Positions 63,125-64,000 of a stretch of 64,000 bases of DNA are shown piece by piece (position 1 is the stretch's first letter; each line of letters begins with the position of its first letter). This DNA is from Paulinella micropora (lineage: Eukaryota > Cercozoa > Imbricatea > Euglyphida), in contig BJOX01000158.1 of the NCBI GenBank assembly GCA_009731375.1, positions 385,310 through 449,309 of the forward strand, written 5' to 3'. The position numbers and the translations under genes are program-made. The notes below the pieces were generated by a model. That model saw only the letters and a program-made list of their open reading frames with translations, was not told where the DNA came from and did not search any database.

Positions 63125-64000
63125 ATGGTGAAATGGGTGGCGAGTGGCCGGCTTGGCGCGGAGCCCAGCCACCTCAAAGTGGTAACCATGAGCGATGCCC
63201 CGCCCCAGCAGGTGGTTGACGCCTTTAACAACACCACACTACAAGAAATCCGTGACGGCCAGAAGCCGGTGCCGGTCTGGGAACGCCTGCCGCTCAAGAC
63301 GAAAATGAGCCCGCAGGAGTGGGCGGACCTACGAGACAACTTTGTGGCCGCGCTGGATCTCCTCCGTTCTTACCGGGACGAGGTGCTGGACAGGGCGCAC
63401 CTGTACTCGCTCGGGGTCGACCCCGCCCGGCACGCCGCCTCGCCCGTTCTGGCCCAGGTCATCAAGTCGCGCAAGGGCCACTGGAGCGAATTCATGGTGA
63501 AAGAAGACGGAGAGCTCGATGACGTCCTGTACGCGTACAAACGGTTCAAGGACAGCGGGCTGGACAAGGAAAACATGGTTTCGTGCCATCACGCGGGCAA
63601 AGTGGACTTTGTCATTGTAGAGAAGCCAGGGGGCGGCCTGCTGTTCCCTAGCAGCTCCGCCGACCTGGCCAAGGGCAGAAACACGACCCTTCGCAAGCTC
63701 CTCTTCGGTGACGAGGACGGCTGGGTGAAGCTGGGGTTGCCAAATCTCAGCGCCGGGCCGTTCACCAAGTGTCTGCTTGCTTATTGCATGACCTTTCTGC
63801 GGCTCCGCAAAGACGTGGACCAGTTTGTGAGTTTCATAAACGACCTGGTCGACGCTACCAAGCCCAACCTCTCCGCGAGAGGACAAGACTACGGCCTTTT
63901 CCGGAGCAACTGGTTGATCCTAGCCACCCAGCGACAGAGCCAGAAGGGCAAGGAACAGCCCTCGCGCTGTGTCTGGGGCGAGGACTTTGTGATCAAGTGG
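63125..64000 (+). CDS. Hypothetical protein, truncated by the window end
   Basis: An open frame of 292 codons starts at an ACC-ATG-G context 14 bp after the VLTF3-like gene; an alternative ATG at 63188 (MSDAPPQ) is possible. It continues without a stop beyond 64000. Composition is mixed with helices such as WADLRDNFVAALDLLRSYRDEVLD and a hydrophobic FTKCLLAYCMTFLRL segment. It contains VIKSRKGHWSEFMVKEDGEL and DFVIVEKPGGGLLFPSS. No family is recognised. It belongs to the same gene-dense block and is likely viral. Confidence 0.6.
   Translation, partial: MVKWVASGRLGAEPSHLKVVTMSDAPPQQVVDAFNNTTLQEIRDGQKPVPVWERLPLKTKMSPQEWADLRDNFVAALDLLRSYRDEVLDRAHLYSLGVDPARHAASPVLAQVIKSRKGHWSEFMVKEDGELDDVLYAYKRFKDSGLDKENMVSCHHAGKVDFVIVEKPGGGLLFPSSSADLAKGRNTTLRKLLFGDEDGWVKLGLPNLSAGPFTKCLLAYCMTFLRLRKDVDQFVSFINDLVDATKPNLSARGQDYGLFRSNWLILATQRQSQKGKEQPSRCVWGEDFVIKW

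Overview
The window looks like a eukaryotic, probably aquatic-animal, scaffold. The flanks are almost entirely microsatellites and minisatellites, with short intron-flanked exon-like islands, interstitial TTAGGG/CCCTAA tracts and a truncated non-LTR retrotransposon tail. The host cannot be named. The assembly has several N gaps (about 2976-3651, 9303-10053, 13662-13955, 21402-21605, 51505-51894) and many 10-N joins, often beside homopolymers or duplicated contig ends, so some broken frames may be sequencing or assembly errors.

Layout: (1) 1-22.7 kb: GTA, CATA, CTAT, TATAC, TATCC, GTT, CA, GATA, CTTA and CTC/CTT arrays. Small islands include hydrophobic exon-like segments, a telomere-like minisatellite (13.04-13.58 kb), a LINE C-terminal fragment (14.74-15.41 kb) and a duplicated ~0.45 kb block (17.2 and 17.9 kb). 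(2) 23.2-44.0 kb: an AT-rich, intronless, 20.8 kb Polinton-like virus (PLV, Maverick/Polinton class). It has ~146-bp terminal inverted repeats and encodes a protein-primed-type family B DNA polymerase, retroviral-type integrase, packaging ATPase, adenain/Ulp1-like protease, major and minor capsid proteins, a fibre with an endosialidase-type chaperone, a lipase and small accessory proteins. The polymerase, fibre and one structural gene are broken by frameshifts, a 22-bp tandem duplication and in-frame TGA codons; the capsid, protease, ATPase and integrase frames are largely open. (3) 44.0-49.9 kb: more microsatellites, possible last exons of a host gene (45.7-46.5 kb), and an inverted copy (49.5-49.9 kb) of a repeat that also lies left of the PLV (22.7-23.1 kb). 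(4) 50.0-51.5 kb: a tandem array of hairpin-forming units. (5) 51.9-64 kb: a GC-rich, gene-dense, intronless block resembling a nucleocytoplasmic large DNA virus (NCLDV). It carries a 1296-residue fusion of a family A polymerase-like module with a herpesvirus UL9-like SF2 helicase, a class I ribonucleotide reductase large subunit, a putative ssDNA-binding protein, a sliding-clamp-like protein, VLTF2-like and VLTF3-like late transcription factors, and unknown genes. It runs off the window end.

Taken together, region 5 would supply nucleotide synthesis, replication and late transcription for one virus. Region 3 carries the morphogenesis and integration set of a smaller virus of a class that includes virophage-like parasites of large DNA viruses. 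Their proximity is suggestive only: no promoter sharing between them was shown.
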